From Pseudomonas simiae (lineage in GTDB: Bacteria > Pseudomonadota > Gammaproteobacteria > Pseudomonadales > Pseudomonadaceae), in assembly GCF_900111895.1 (NCBI RefSeq), contig NZ_FOKB01000016.1:1-64000 (forward strand): 64,000 nucleotides of DNA, written 5' to 3'. Both the position numbers and the translations under genes were made by a program. This document shows, piece after piece, positions 16,855-26,616 of the stretch. The notes beneath the pieces are model-generated. The model was given only the letters and a program-made list of their open reading frames with translations. It made no database searches and was not told where the DNA came from. Numbering within the stretch: the first letter of the stretch is position 1; every line of letters begins with the position of its first letter.

Positions 16855-17535
16855 TCACGACTTCTGCCGCACGATTTGATAACGACGGCCCAGGTACCAG
16901 ACCGGCGCGCTGACCATGTGCACCAGGCGGGTAAACGGGAACAGCACGAACAGGGTCAGACCCAGCGCCACGTGGGCCTTGTAGATCAGCGACACCGGTG
17001 CAATCGACTCCGCCGCCTGCACTGGCCGCAGCAACACCACGTTCTGCGCCCAATCGGCGAGCATCACCATCACCGAGCCGTCCATATGCCCGGTGGAGGC
17101 CACAATGGTCAGCAAGCCCAGCAGCAACTGCGCGAGCAGTACCAGCAGGATCAGAATGTCGGACGCGCTCGACGTAGCCCGCACACGCGGGTCACTCAGG
17201 CGACGCTTGATCAGCATCAGCAACCCCACCAGGCACAGCAGGCCGAAAAAACCGCCGGAGACCATTGCCAGCAGTTGCTTGTTTTCCGTGCTGATCACGT
17301 GGTGGTACACCGACGCGGGCGTCAGCAAGCCGACAAAGTGCCCGGCCAGCACAAACAGCACGCCGATATGGAAGAAGTTGCTCGCCACGCGCATGCCACG
17401 GTTGTTCAGCATCTGGCTGGAGCCGGCCTTCCAGGTGTACTGCGACAGGTCGAACCGCGCCCAACTGCCCAACAGGCAGATCGCCAGGGCCACATAGGGG
17501 TACACCCCGAATACCAGCAAATTCCACTTAGACAT
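16855..17535 (-). CDS. narI: Respiratory nitrate reductase gamma subunit NarI
   Basis: 226 residues, five membrane helices. This is the cytochrome b subunit that takes electrons from quinol. All four haem ligands are present at positions matching E. coli within one residue: His56, His66, His188 and His206. The frame is open well upstream inside narJ, but MSKWNLLVFG aligns with the family start; it overlaps the end of narJ by 8 bases. Confidence 0.96.
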   Translation of the reverse strand: MSKWNLLVFGVYPYVALAICLLGSWARFDLSQYTWKAGSSQMLNNRGMRVASNFFHIGVLFVLAGHFVGLLTPASVYHHVISTENKQLLAMVSGGFFGLLCLVGLLMLIKRRLSDPRVRATSSASDILILLVLLAQLLLGLLTIVASTGHMDGSVMVMLADWAQNVVLLRPVQAAESIAPVSLIYKAHVALGLTLFVLFPFTRLVHMVSAPVWYLGRRYQIVRQKS

Positions 17536-18283
17536 TACCCACCTCCCCGGCAGGCAGCACGGCCCGCCCTTCCTGCTGAAAATCCACCCAGTGCAACGGC
17601 ACGGCGCTTTCTTCCCGCGCCTTGCCCGGAGCGCTCGGCAGCGCACTGCAACGGTCCTGCTGTTCGGCCTGCATGAAGTCCACGGCCTCTTCTTCCCACA
17701 CCTTGTCAAGGGCTTCGAGGGAGTCGTCACGCGGCTCGGCAGCGACCTGGGCGCGCACTTCGGCCACCGCCTGGTGCGGCTCGGCGCCGGCGATTTGCAG
17801 CAGTGCCCGGAAGCAACTGGCATAGGCGCTTTCACGTTCTTCGAGGCGGGCCGCGAGCAACGCCAGCAAGTGCGCCACATCCGCCAGGCCCTCGCGGGCC
17901 TCGATGTCCTCGCGGGTGGAGAGGAACTCCAGGTACAGCGGGATGAAGTCGGGCAGCTCCTTGACGCCGATGGCAAAACCAGCCGCCTCGTACTGGGCCA
18001 TCATGTCGACCATCGCCTGACCACGGTCGCGGGATTCGCCGTGCACATGCTCGAACAGCAACAACGACAGCGAACGCCCGCGGCCGAACAACGCGCCGTA
18101 GTGTTCCTGGCCATCCATCAGGTCGTTGGCGCAGATCAGCTCCAGCAGTTCGAACAAGGCGCCGCGTTGTTTGGGACTGATTTCCCGTGACTCGATAATC
18201 GCCTGCTCCAGCTCATCGCGGCCGCTCACCAGGTGTTCCGTGGGATAGTCCAGCAGCAGCGAGATCACTTTAAGAATGCGCAT
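17528..18283 (-). CDS. narJ: Nitrate reductase assembly chaperone NarJ
   Basis: 251 residues, all-helical NarJ/DmsD-type chaperone: LKVISLLLDYPTEHL at the start, LLLFEHVHGESRDRGQAMVDM and LPDFIPLYLEFLS. It holds apo-NarGH until the molybdenum cofactor is inserted and is not part of the final enzyme. It starts 3 bases after narH. Confidence 0.95.
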   Translation of the reverse strand: MRILKVISLLLDYPTEHLVSGRDELEQAIIESREISPKQRGALFELLELICANDLMDGQEHYGALFGRGRSLSLLLFEHVHGESRDRGQAMVDMMAQYEAAGFAIGVKELPDFIPLYLEFLSTREDIEAREGLADVAHLLALLAARLEERESAYASCFRALLQIAGAEPHQAVAEVRAQVAAEPRDDSLEALDKVWEEEAVDFMQAEQQDRCSALPSAPGKAREESAVPLHWVDFQQEGRAVLPAGEVGNV

Positions 18284-18286
18284 GGT

Positions 18287-19825
18287 TCAGTCCTCCCAGA
18301 TCTGTACAGTTTTCAACACGTCGCGGCGGTTGGCCTTCTTCGCGCCGAACATATTGGTGTCGGAACTGCCGCTGCAGCCGCTGCCAAAGCTGAAACCACA
18401 GCCCGAACGCTCAGCGAAGGCATCGCTCATGGCGTCCTCGCGGTGGGCGCTTGGCACCACAAAGCGGTCCTCGTAATTGGCGATGGCCAGGTAGCGATAC
18501 ATCTCTTCCACTTGCGGCACGCTCAAGCCCACGTCTTCAAGGACTTGCAGGTCCTGGACGCCGTCCACCTGCTGGGAACGCTTGAAGGCGCGCATTGCCA
18601 GAAGGCGCTTAAGGGCACGCTTGACCGGCTTTTCATCGCCCGCCGTGAGCATGTTGGCCAGGTAACGCAAAGGAATGCGCAGGCTGTCCACATCCGGGAT
18701 CACCCCATTCATGCCCACGGTGCCGGCAGCGGCGGCGTTCTGGATCGGCGACAGCGGCGGCACGTACCAGACCATCGGCAAGGTGCGGTATTCCGGGTGC
18801 AGCGGCAGCGCGAGCTTCCAGTCCACCGCCATTTTGTAGACGGGCGAGCGCTGCGCCGAGTCGATCACCGACTGCGGCACGCCATCGGCCAGGGCCTGAC
18901 GGATCACAGCCGGGTCATTCGGGTCGAGGAAGATCTCCAGCTGTTTCTCGTACAGGTCGTGCTCGTTGGCGGTGCTGGCGACTTCGCTGATGCGGTCGGC
19001 GTCGTACAGCAGAACACCGAGATAGCGGATACGGCCGACACAGGTTTCGGCGCACACCGTGGGCATGCCGGCTTCGATGCGCGGGTAGCAGAAGATGCAC
19101 TTTTCGGACTTGCCGCTCTTCCAGTTGAAGTAGATTTTCTTGTACGGGCAACCGCTGATGCACATGCGCCAGCCGCGACATTTTTCCTGGTCGATCAGCA
19201 CAATGCCGTCTTCTTCACGCTTGTAGATCGCACCGCTGGGGCATGACGCTGCGCATGCCGGGTTGAGGCAGTGCTCGCACAGGCGCGGCAGGTACATCAT
19301 GAAGGTGTTTTCGTACTCGCCGTAGATATCGGCCTGGATCTGGTCGAAGTTCTTGTCCTTGCGGCGCTTGGCGAACTCAGTGCCGAGGATCTCCTCCCAG
19401 TTGGGCCCCCACTCGATTTTCTGCATGCGCTTGCCCGACACCACCGAACGCGGGCGCGCGGTGGGCTGGTGTTCGCCCAGGGGCGCGGTGTGCAGGTGCT
19501 GGTAGTCGAAGTCGAACGGCTCGTAGTAGTCGTCCAGGCTAGGCAAGTCGGGGTTGGCGAAGATGTTTGCCAGCACGCGGAATTTGCCGCCGATACGCGG
19601 GTTGATCGTGCCATTGGCGTTACGGATCCAGCCGCCCTTCCACTTGTCCTGGTTCTCCCATTCTTTGGGGTAGCCGATGCCGGGCTTGGATTCGACGTTG
19701 TTGAACCAGGCGTATTCCATGCCTTCGCGGCTGGTCCACACGTTCTTGCAGGTGATCGAGCAAGTGTGGCAGCCGATGCATTTGTCCAGGTTCAGCACCA
19801 TGCCGATCTGTGAGCGAATTTTCAT
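18287..19825 (-). CDS. narH: Respiratory nitrate reductase beta subunit NarH
   Basis: 512 residues, same length as E. coli NarH. Four Fe-S clusters are bound by CIGCHTCSITC (near 16), CEHCLNPACAASCPSG, CRGWRMCISGCPYK (Trp in place of one Cys, which makes the [3Fe-4S] centre) and CIFCYPR/CAETC. It carries electrons from NarI haem to NarG at the cytoplasmic face. The upstream open frame extends into narG; MKIRSQIGMVLNLDKC is the conserved start. Only one base separates it from narG. Confidence 0.97.
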   Translation of the reverse strand: MKIRSQIGMVLNLDKCIGCHTCSITCKNVWTSREGMEYAWFNNVESKPGIGYPKEWENQDKWKGGWIRNANGTINPRIGGKFRVLANIFANPDLPSLDDYYEPFDFDYQHLHTAPLGEHQPTARPRSVVSGKRMQKIEWGPNWEEILGTEFAKRRKDKNFDQIQADIYGEYENTFMMYLPRLCEHCLNPACAASCPSGAIYKREEDGIVLIDQEKCRGWRMCISGCPYKKIYFNWKSGKSEKCIFCYPRIEAGMPTVCAETCVGRIRYLGVLLYDADRISEVASTANEHDLYEKQLEIFLDPNDPAVIRQALADGVPQSVIDSAQRSPVYKMAVDWKLALPLHPEYRTLPMVWYVPPLSPIQNAAAAGTVGMNGVIPDVDSLRIPLRYLANMLTAGDEKPVKRALKRLLAMRAFKRSQQVDGVQDLQVLEDVGLSVPQVEEMYRYLAIANYEDRFVVPSAHREDAMSDAFAERSGCGFSFGSGCSGSSDTNMFGAKKANRRDVLKTVQIWED

Positions 19826-19826
19826 C

Positions 19827-22800
19827 TCAGTTCTCCTCGATATCGGTCGGCAATGGGCGTGGCAGATCATCGCCGTCGGAGCCATCGAGCCAATCGACCT
19901 TGGCCATCTTGCGCACCACGACGAACTCATCGCGATTGCAGCCGACCGTGCCGTAGTAGTTGAAGCCGTAGGCCTGCTGGGCATAACCGCCGATCATATG
20001 GGTCGGTTTGAGCACCACGCGGGTCACCGAGTTGTGGTGGCCGCCGCGGGTTTTGGTGGTCTCCGAACCCGGCACGTTCACGATGCGTTCCTGGGCGTGA
20101 TACATCATCACCATGCCCTCCTTGACCCGCTGGCTCACCACCGCACGGGCGGTGAGCGCGCCGTTGACGTTGAAGCACTCAATCCAGTCGTTGTCCTCGA
20201 TACCGGCGCGCTGGGCGTCGACTTCCGAGAGCCACACGATCGGCCCCCCACGGCTCAGGGTGAGCATCAGCAGGTTGTCGCTGTAGGTGCTGTGGATCCC
20301 CCATTTCTGGTGCGGGGTGATCCAGTTCAGTACGATCTCGGTCTCGCCATTACTGCGCTTGCCCTTCACCCCTTCGATGGTGCGGGTGTTGACCGGTGGT
20401 CGATAGCTCATCAACTGCTCGCCGAATGCCTGCATCCACGGGTGATCCTGGTAGAACTGCTGGCGCCCGGTGAGGGTGCGCCATGGGATGTTTTCATGGA
20501 CGTTGGTGTAGCCGGCGTTGTAGCTCACGTGATCGTCTTCCAGGCCCGACCAGGTGGGGCTGGAAATGATCTTGCGTGGCTGCGCCTGGATGTCGCGGAA
20601 GCGGATCGCCTCGTGAGCCTTGGGCAATGCCAGGTGGCTGTGGTCGATGCCGGTGAACTCCGACAGCGCAGCCCAGGCCTTGACAGCCACGTGGCCGTTG
20701 GTTTCCGGAGCCAGGGACAGGATCACTTCGGCGGCGTCGATGGCCGTGTCGATTTTCGGCCGCCCCAGGCTGATGCCCGCGTCGCCTTCGTGATGGTTCA
20801 GTTCACCGAGGAATTTCACTTCCTCATCGGTATTCCAGTTGATGCCCTTGCCGCCATTGCCGAGTTTTTCCAGCAGCGGGCCAAGGGAGGTGAATTTCTT
20901 GTAGATATTCGGGTAGTCGCGCTCCACCACCGCCATGTTCGGCGCGTTCTTGCCCGGCACTGGTGCCACACCGGCACTTTTCCAGTCAGTGCCGCCGAAA
21001 GGCTGGGCCAACTCGCCGACGCTGTCATGCATCAGCGGCACGGTGACCAGGTCCTTCTCGACACCCAGGTGGCCGACCGCCATGGCCGAGAACGCCTTGG
21101 CGATGCCCTTGTAGATGTCCCAATCGGACCGCGACTCCCACGCCGGGTCGATAGCTGCCGACAACGGGTGGATGAACGGGTGCATGTCCGAGGTGTTCAT
21201 GTCGTCTTTTTCGTACCAGGTGGCGGTCGGCAAGACGATGTCGGAATACACACAGGTGGACGACATGCGGAAGTCCAACGTGGTCACCAGATCGAGTTTG
21301 CCGATGGCCCCATCGTCCACCCATTCGGCTTCGGTGGGCTTGCTTTCGCCGCCAAAACCGATGTCTTCGTTCATCACGCCGTTCTTGGTGCCCAGCAGGT
21401 ACTTGAGCATGTACTCATGGCCCTTGCCCGACGAACCGAGCAGGTTGGAACGCCAGATAAACATGTTGCGCGGGAAGTTCGCCGGGCTGTCCGGTTGCTC
21501 GCAGGCAAAGCGTAGGGTGCCGTCCTGCCAGGCCTTGACCACATAGTCTTTGGGATCCATGCCAACAGCAGCCGCCTCACGGCAGATGTGCAACGGGTTG
21601 GTGTTGAGTTGCGGCGCGCTCGGCAGCCAGCCGGCGCGCTCGGCGCGGATGTTGTAGTCCAGCGCGTGGGTGGGGAACTGCGACTTGTCCGCCATGGGCG
21701 AGAGCACATCGTGCATGTTCATTTTTTCGTGGCGCCACTGCGAGCTATGGCCGTAGAAGAAGCTGGTGCCATTCATCTGCCGGGGTGGGCGGCTCCAGTC
21801 CAGGCCGAACGCCAGGGGCAGCCAGCCGCATTGCGGGCGCAGTTTTTCCTGGCCGACGTAGTGGGCCCAGCCGCCGCCGGTCTGGCCGACGCAACCGCAG
21901 AGCATGAGCATGTTGATCAGCCCGCGGTAGTTCATGTCCATGTGGTACCAGTGGTTCATCGCCGCACCGACGATGATCATCGAGCGGCCCTTAGTCTTGT
22001 CGGCGTTGTCGGCGAACTCACGGGCGATCTGGATGGCTTTCTCGCGGCTGACGCCGGTGATCGCTTCCTGCCACGCCGGGGTGCCGGGCACACTGGCGTC
22101 GTCGTAGTCCTTGGCAACGTTGCTGCCGCCCAGGCTACGGTCGATGGCCAGGTTGGCGGCCGACAGGTCGAACACCGTGGCGACCTTCGCCACGCTGCCA
22201 TCGGCCAACGTCACGCTGTGCACCGGCACGCGGCGAAACTGCACGGCATCGCCCGCCACGTGCTGGAAGTGCTCGTGGGACTCGCCGGCAAAGTACGGGA
22301 AGCCCACCTCCGCTACGTCCGCCCCCATCAGGCTCAGTTTGAGGTCGATGGCGCGACCTTCCCCGCCTTCCTTGGCGAGGATGTTCCACTTGCCCTTCTC
22401 GCCCCAGCGATAGCCGATGGAACCTTGGGGCGAGACCAGCTCGCCGCTTTCGTCAAGGGCAATGGTTTTCCATTCCGGGTTATTGTCCTGGCCAAGGTTG
22501 CCCACAAGGTCCGAGGCACGCAGGAAGCGGTCAGGCTGGAAGCCGGCGCCCGGTGCAAAACCGGTCACGGGCTTGAGCATCACCAGCACCGGCAAGTCGG
22601 TGAAGCGCTTGGCGTAGTCGGTGAAATAGGGGCTTGGGTGGTCGAGGTGAAACTCCTTGAAGATCACGTGATTGAAGGCCTGGGCCAACGCGGCGTCGGT
22701 ACCCTGCTTGGGGTTGAGCCACAGATCAGTGAGCTTGGCCACTTCCGAATAATCGGGGGTGATGGCCACGGTCTTGGTGCCCTTGTAGCGCACCTCGGTG

Positions 22801-23600
22801 AAAAAGTGCGCGTCCGGTGTACGGGTCTGCGGGACGTTGGAACCCCAGGCGATGATGTAGTTGGAGTTGTACCAGTCGGCCGATTCCGGCACGTCGGTCT
22901 GCTCGCCCCACACCATCGGCGAAGCCGGTGGCAGGTCGCAGTACCAGTCATAGAAGCTCAGACACACCCCGCCGAGCAGTGACAGGTAACGCGAGCCGGC
23001 GGCATAGCTGACCATGGACATGGCCGGGATCGGCGAGAAGCCGACGATGCGGTCCGGGCCGTACTGCTTGATGGTGTAGACGTTGGAAGCAGCGATGATC
23101 TCGTTCACTTCGTCCCAGTTGGAGCGGATGAATCCCCCCATGCCACGCTTGCTCTTGTAGGACTCGGCCTTGGCCTTGTCCTCGACAATGCTCGCCCAGG
23201 CGTCTACCGGGGCCAGGGTCAGGCGCGCTTCACGCCACAGTTTGAGCAGTGGTTTGCGAATTTTCGGGTACTTGAGCCGGTTGGCGCTGTAGATGTACCA
23301 GCTGTAGCTGGCGCCACGCGGGCAGCCTCGGGGTTCGTGGTTGGGCAAGTCGTTGCGGGTACGCGGGTAGTCGGTCTGCTGGGTTTCCCAGGTAATCAGG
23401 CCGTTTTTCACGTAGATCTTCCACGAACAGGAACCGGTGCAGTTCACCCCGTGGGTGGAGCGCACGATCTTGTCGTACTGCCAGCGCGAACGGTAGACGT
23501 TCTCCCAATCGCGGGACTCTTTGCGGGTCTCGCCGTGGCCCTCGGAGAACTCGTTTTGCTTGCGGTTGAAGAACCGCAGTTGATCCAGTAGGTGACTCAT
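19827..23600 (-). CDS. narG: Respiratory nitrate reductase alpha subunit NarG
   Basis: 1257 residues, the catalytic Mo-bisMGD subunit reducing nitrate to nitrite at the inner face of the membrane. The FS0 cluster ligands are His50, Cys54, Cys58 and Cys93, and the Mo ligand Asp222 is in YDWYCDLPPASP; all match E. coli numbering to within one residue. No frameshift or missing motif is seen. AGGAAAG lies before the ATG. It is third in the narK1-narK2-narGHJI-PPIase-moaA operon. Confidence 0.98.
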   Translation of the reverse strand: MSHLLDQLRFFNRKQNEFSEGHGETRKESRDWENVYRSRWQYDKIVRSTHGVNCTGSCSWKIYVKNGLITWETQQTDYPRTRNDLPNHEPRGCPRGASYSWYIYSANRLKYPKIRKPLLKLWREARLTLAPVDAWASIVEDKAKAESYKSKRGMGGFIRSNWDEVNEIIAASNVYTIKQYGPDRIVGFSPIPAMSMVSYAAGSRYLSLLGGVCLSFYDWYCDLPPASPMVWGEQTDVPESADWYNSNYIIAWGSNVPQTRTPDAHFFTEVRYKGTKTVAITPDYSEVAKLTDLWLNPKQGTDAALAQAFNHVIFKEFHLDHPSPYFTDYAKRFTDLPVLVMLKPVTGFAPGAGFQPDRFLRASDLVGNLGQDNNPEWKTIALDESGELVSPQGSIGYRWGEKGKWNILAKEGGEGRAIDLKLSLMGADVAEVGFPYFAGESHEHFQHVAGDAVQFRRVPVHSVTLADGSVAKVATVFDLSAANLAIDRSLGGSNVAKDYDDASVPGTPAWQEAITGVSREKAIQIAREFADNADKTKGRSMIIVGAAMNHWYHMDMNYRGLINMLMLCGCVGQTGGGWAHYVGQEKLRPQCGWLPLAFGLDWSRPPRQMNGTSFFYGHSSQWRHEKMNMHDVLSPMADKSQFPTHALDYNIRAERAGWLPSAPQLNTNPLHICREAAAVGMDPKDYVVKAWQDGTLRFACEQPDSPANFPRNMFIWRSNLLGSSGKGHEYMLKYLLGTKNGVMNEDIGFGGESKPTEAEWVDDGAIGKLDLVTTLDFRMSSTCVYSDIVLPTATWYEKDDMNTSDMHPFIHPLSAAIDPAWESRSDWDIYKGIAKAFSAMAVGHLGVEKDLVTVPLMHDSVGELAQPFGGTDWKSAGVAPVPGKNAPNMAVVERDYPNIYKKFTSLGPLLEKLGNGGKGINWNTDEEVKFLGELNHHEGDAGISLGRPKIDTAIDAAEVILSLAPETNGHVAVKAWAALSEFTGIDHSHLALPKAHEAIRFRDIQAQPRKIISSPTWSGLEDDHVSYNAGYTNVHENIPWRTLTGRQQFYQDHPWMQAFGEQLMSYRPPVNTRTIEGVKGKRSNGETEIVLNWITPHQKWGIHSTYSDNLLMLTLSRGGPIVWLSEVDAQRAGIEDNDWIECFNVNGALTARAVVSQRVKEGMVMMYHAQERIVNVPGSETTKTRGGHHNSVTRVVLKPTHMIGGYAQQAYGFNYYGTVGCNRDEFVVVRKMAKVDWLDGSDGDDLPRPLPTDIEEN

Positions 23601-23657
23601 GATGCTTTCCTCATCAGGCGTGCCGTGGGGTGCGTTGCCCCGCGAATTCGGGTCGGA

Positions 23658-25055
23658 CTAGCAGGGTGTGGCGCAGCCTTTGCGGGCGTACCACCACCAG
23701 GTCACGACGATGCAGCTCAGGTAGAAACCGACAAACAGGTAGAAGGCCATGGCCGGGCTGCCGGTGGCGGCCATGGAACTGCCGAAGGATTTGGGAATGA
23801 AGAACGCGCCGAACGCGCCCATGGCCGAGCTGAACCCGAGCACGGCGGCGGATTCCTTGCTGGCGTCCTTCAAGGCCTGTTCACGCACGGCGGCGGGTTT
23901 GCCGACACTGGCTTTTTCGTGGAGGGTGCGGAAGATCACCGGGATCATGCGGAAGGTGGAGCCGTTGCCGATGCCGGTGGTGATGAACAGCAGCATAAAC
24001 AGGCCGAGAAAACCGTAGAAGTTGCCGCCCTGCTGGTTCTGCGGCAAAAAGTGCAGCACGCCGAACACCATCACGATCATCAGCACGAAGTTCCACAGGG
24101 TCACTCGCGCGCCGCCCAGCTTGTCGGCCAGCCAGCCGCCCAGTGGCCGCACCAGTGCGCCAACCAGTGGGCCGAGGAAGGCGAACTTCAGCGCTACCAC
24201 GTCCGGAAACGAGGTCTTGATCAGCAGCGGAAACGCCGCCGAGAAGCCGATGAACGAACCGAAAGTCGCCAGGTACAACCAGCACATCAGCCAGTTGTGC
24301 TTGCGCTTGAAGATCACCGCCTGGTCGCTGAACGACGCGCGGGCGCTGGATAGGTCATTCATGCCGAACCACGCCGCCACGGTGACGAGGATGATGAATG
24401 GCACCCAGATGAAGCCGGCGTTCTGCAGCCACAGTTGGCTACCGTCCGCCAGGGTTTGCGGTTGCCCGCCGATCAGCCCGAATACCCCAAAGGTGATCAC
24501 CAACGGCACGCAGAACTGCATCACCGAAACGCCCAGGTTGCCCAGGCCGGCGTTCAACCCCAGGGCGGTGCCCTGCTGGGCCTTAGGGTAGAAGAAGCTG
24601 ATGTTGGACATGCTGGAGGCAAAGTTGCCGCCGCCAAAACCGCAGAGTAAGGCGATCAACACGAAGACGCTGTAAGGCGTGTTCGGATCCTGCACCGCAA
24701 AGCCCATCCACAGTGACGGCAGCAAGAGCGACGCGGTGCTCAGGGCGGTCCAGCGGCGCCCGCCGAAGATCGGCACCATGAACGAGTAGAACACCCGCAA
24801 CGTCGCGCCGGACAAACCCGGCAGCGCCGCCAACCAGAACAACTGGTCAGTGGTGAAGCTGAAGCCAATGGCGTTGAGGCGCACAATCACCGTGCTCCAC
24901 ACCATCCACACTGCAAAGGCCAGCAAAAGCGCAGGGATCGAAATCCACAAGTTGCGGGTGGCGGTCTTCTTGCCGCTGGCGCCCCAGAACGCCGGGTCTT
25001 CAGGGCGCCAGTCGTGGATCACCGGCCCCGAATCGGGCTTTTGCGCGATAGACAT
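23658..25055 (-). CDS. narK2: Nitrate/nitrite transporter NarK2 (MFS)
   Basis: 465 residues, 12 membrane helices, with the two nitrate-signature Gly-rich segments (GFGGGNFASSMSNISFFYPK and the later TGIGNGSTFRMIPVIF). It is the longer, type II NarK, expected to exchange nitrate for nitrite. Of two nearby ATGs the one starting MSIAQ is 7 bases from AAGGAG and was chosen; the other is only 2-3 bases away. It follows narK1 by 2 bases. Confidence 0.93.
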   Translation of the reverse strand: MSIAQKPDSGPVIHDWRPEDPAFWGASGKKTATRNLWISIPALLLAFAVWMVWSTVIVRLNAIGFSFTTDQLFWLAALPGLSGATLRVFYSFMVPIFGGRRWTALSTASLLLPSLWMGFAVQDPNTPYSVFVLIALLCGFGGGNFASSMSNISFFYPKAQQGTALGLNAGLGNLGVSVMQFCVPLVITFGVFGLIGGQPQTLADGSQLWLQNAGFIWVPFIILVTVAAWFGMNDLSSARASFSDQAVIFKRKHNWLMCWLYLATFGSFIGFSAAFPLLIKTSFPDVVALKFAFLGPLVGALVRPLGGWLADKLGGARVTLWNFVLMIVMVFGVLHFLPQNQQGGNFYGFLGLFMLLFITTGIGNGSTFRMIPVIFRTLHEKASVGKPAAVREQALKDASKESAAVLGFSSAMGAFGAFFIPKSFGSSMAATGSPAMAFYLFVGFYLSCIVVTWWWYARKGCATPC

Positions 25056-25057
25056 GA

Positions 25058-26308
25058 TCATTCTCCTTGGAGCGCTTGTTTGCCGAGCAACGGCTGTTTA
25101 CGGATCTCGCTGACGTACATCCAGGTCAGGGAGACCCAGACCACGCCGTACATCAACATGAAGCAGGAGGAGCGCACACCGGTGAGGTCCACCAGGGCGC
25201 CGAATAGAATCGGCAGTACAAAGCCGCCCAGGCCGCCGGCCAGGCCGACGATGCCGGACACCGCGCCCATGTTCTGCGGGTAGTCATTGGCGATGTACTT
25301 GAACACCGAGGCCTTGCCGAACGCGAAGGCGATGCCCATCACGAACAGCAGCACGGTGAACAGGGTGGCGTTGAGGCCGAGATGGAAATAGACGGGCCCG
25401 TTGACGGTCATCACTTGCAACTGCGTCTGCGGATAGCTGAGCAGGAAAAGGCAGATCCAGCTCACCCACAGCACCCACCAGGTCACGCTGTGTGCGCCCC
25501 AGCGGTCGGACATCCAGCCGCCCACCGCCCGCAACACACCGCCAGGCAAGGAAAAACACGCGGCCAGCAGTGCGGCGCTTTGCAGGCTGAAGCCGTATTC
25601 CTGCACGTAGTACTTGGTCATCCACAACGCCAGGGCCACGTAGCCGCCGAACACAATCGAGTAGTACTGGCAGTAGCGCCACACAGCCGGGTCTTTGAGG
25701 CACAGCAGTTGCTGACGCAGGGTGGCGCCGCCAGCACTGCGGTGGGCCTTGTTTTCGCGGGTGAGGAACCAGAACAACAGCGCGGTGACAAACAGGATCG
25801 CGCTGAACACCTTGGGCACCAGGTGCCAGGTGCCGAGGGCGATCAGCGCCGGGGCCAGAAATTTGGTGACGGCAGCGCCGGCATTACCCGCGCCGAACAC
25901 GCCCATGGCAAACCCTTGGTTCTCTTTATCGAACCACTTGGCGACATAGGCGATGCCTACTGAAAACGAGCCGCCGGCCAAACCGACAAACAGGCCCAGC
26001 ACCAGGAACTGCCAATACGCAGTGGCGTAGGTGATCAGGTACAGCGGCAGTACACAGGCGAGCATCAACACAAAGAACACGATGCGCCCGCCGAAACGGT
26101 CGGTCAGCAACCCGAGGGGCAGGCGCACCAGGGAACCGGTCAATACCGGGGTGGCGGCCAACAGGCCGAACTGGGTTTCGTTGAGTTGCAGCAGGTCCTT
26201 GATGGGCACGCCGAGCACGGCGAACATCATCCACACCATAAAGCAGACGGTGAAGGCCAGGGTGCTCATGCCCAGCACCAGGCCTTGTCTCATACGGGGT
26301 TGAGTCAC
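25058..26308 (-). CDS. narK1: Nitrate transporter NarK1 (MFS, type I)
   Basis: 416 residues, 12 membrane helices, nitrate-signature segments GLAGGSFSVGIAYVAKWF and GLAGGLGGFVLP. Type I NarK proteins are proton-linked nitrate importers that start the process before nitrite accumulates. I chose the GTG (VTQPRMRQG) rather than the ATG nine codons upstream: GGAG lies 8 bases before it, whereas the ATG would fall at the transcription start predicted from the ANR box. Next ATG is five codons inside. First gene of the nar operon, divergent from narX. Confidence 0.9.
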   Translation of the reverse strand: MTQPRMRQGLVLGMSTLAFTVCFMVWMMFAVLGVPIKDLLQLNETQFGLLAATPVLTGSLVRLPLGLLTDRFGGRIVFFVLMLACVLPLYLITYATAYWQFLVLGLFVGLAGGSFSVGIAYVAKWFDKENQGFAMGVFGAGNAGAAVTKFLAPALIALGTWHLVPKVFSAILFVTALLFWFLTRENKAHRSAGGATLRQQLLCLKDPAVWRYCQYYSIVFGGYVALALWMTKYYVQEYGFSLQSAALLAACFSLPGGVLRAVGGWMSDRWGAHSVTWWVLWVSWICLFLLSYPQTQLQVMTVNGPVYFHLGLNATLFTVLLFVMGIAFAFGKASVFKYIANDYPQNMGAVSGIVGLAGGLGGFVLPILFGALVDLTGVRSSCFMLMYGVVWVSLTWMYVSEIRKQPLLGKQALQGE

Positions 26309-26341
26309 GGTATGCGCTCCAGAAAGTGATTCCATGAGCGC

Positions 26342-26382
26342 AGGTTAGGGGCGACCCCCTCGCAGAACTTGACCCAGATCAA
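26342..26382 (-). promoter_or_regulatory. ANR/DNR-type promoter of narK1K2GHJI
   Basis: TTGACCCAGATCAA at 26369-26382 has one mismatch to the FNR consensus. A TAACCT hexamer at 26347-26342 on the minus strand lies ~31 bases from the box centre, fitting a class II FNR promoter with a start near 26334. Confidence 0.8.
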
Positions 26383-26420
26383 CGTGGGCCGGTTGGGTAT
26401 GGCGCTATGCTGGCCCCGTC

Positions 26421-26436
26421 TACCTCCAAGGAGGTA
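26421..26436. promoter_or_regulatory. NarL binding site (7-2-7 palindrome)
   Basis: TACCTCC-AA-GGAGGTA is a perfect inverted repeat of two NarL heptamers in the 7-2-7 arrangement that NarL and NarP prefer (consensus TACYYMT). It lies ~94 bases upstream of the predicted narK1 start and ~190 bases before narX, so it could serve both directions. The remaining sequence up to narX shows no other clear motif. Confidence 0.75.
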
Positions 26437-26616
26437 GCCCGCAAGACAAGAGAAAGCCTTTATTTATCAATGGATTGTTCTCTTGTGCCGGCTTTTGTCC
26501 GTGGGAGGGTTCGCCGGCAATTCTTTAGAGGTAGTGCGCCAGGGAAGGCCATCTCCCCCCCTTTCCCGCTCCAGGTGCGACCATGCTGCTCTGCTGCCCC
26601 CTTCAACTGTGCCGTC

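Noticed and set aside
19677..22982. Plus-strand frames of 464-612 codons opposite narG and narH
   Set aside because: His/Val/Gly-rich antisense shadows with no motif; narG and narH are complete on the other strand.
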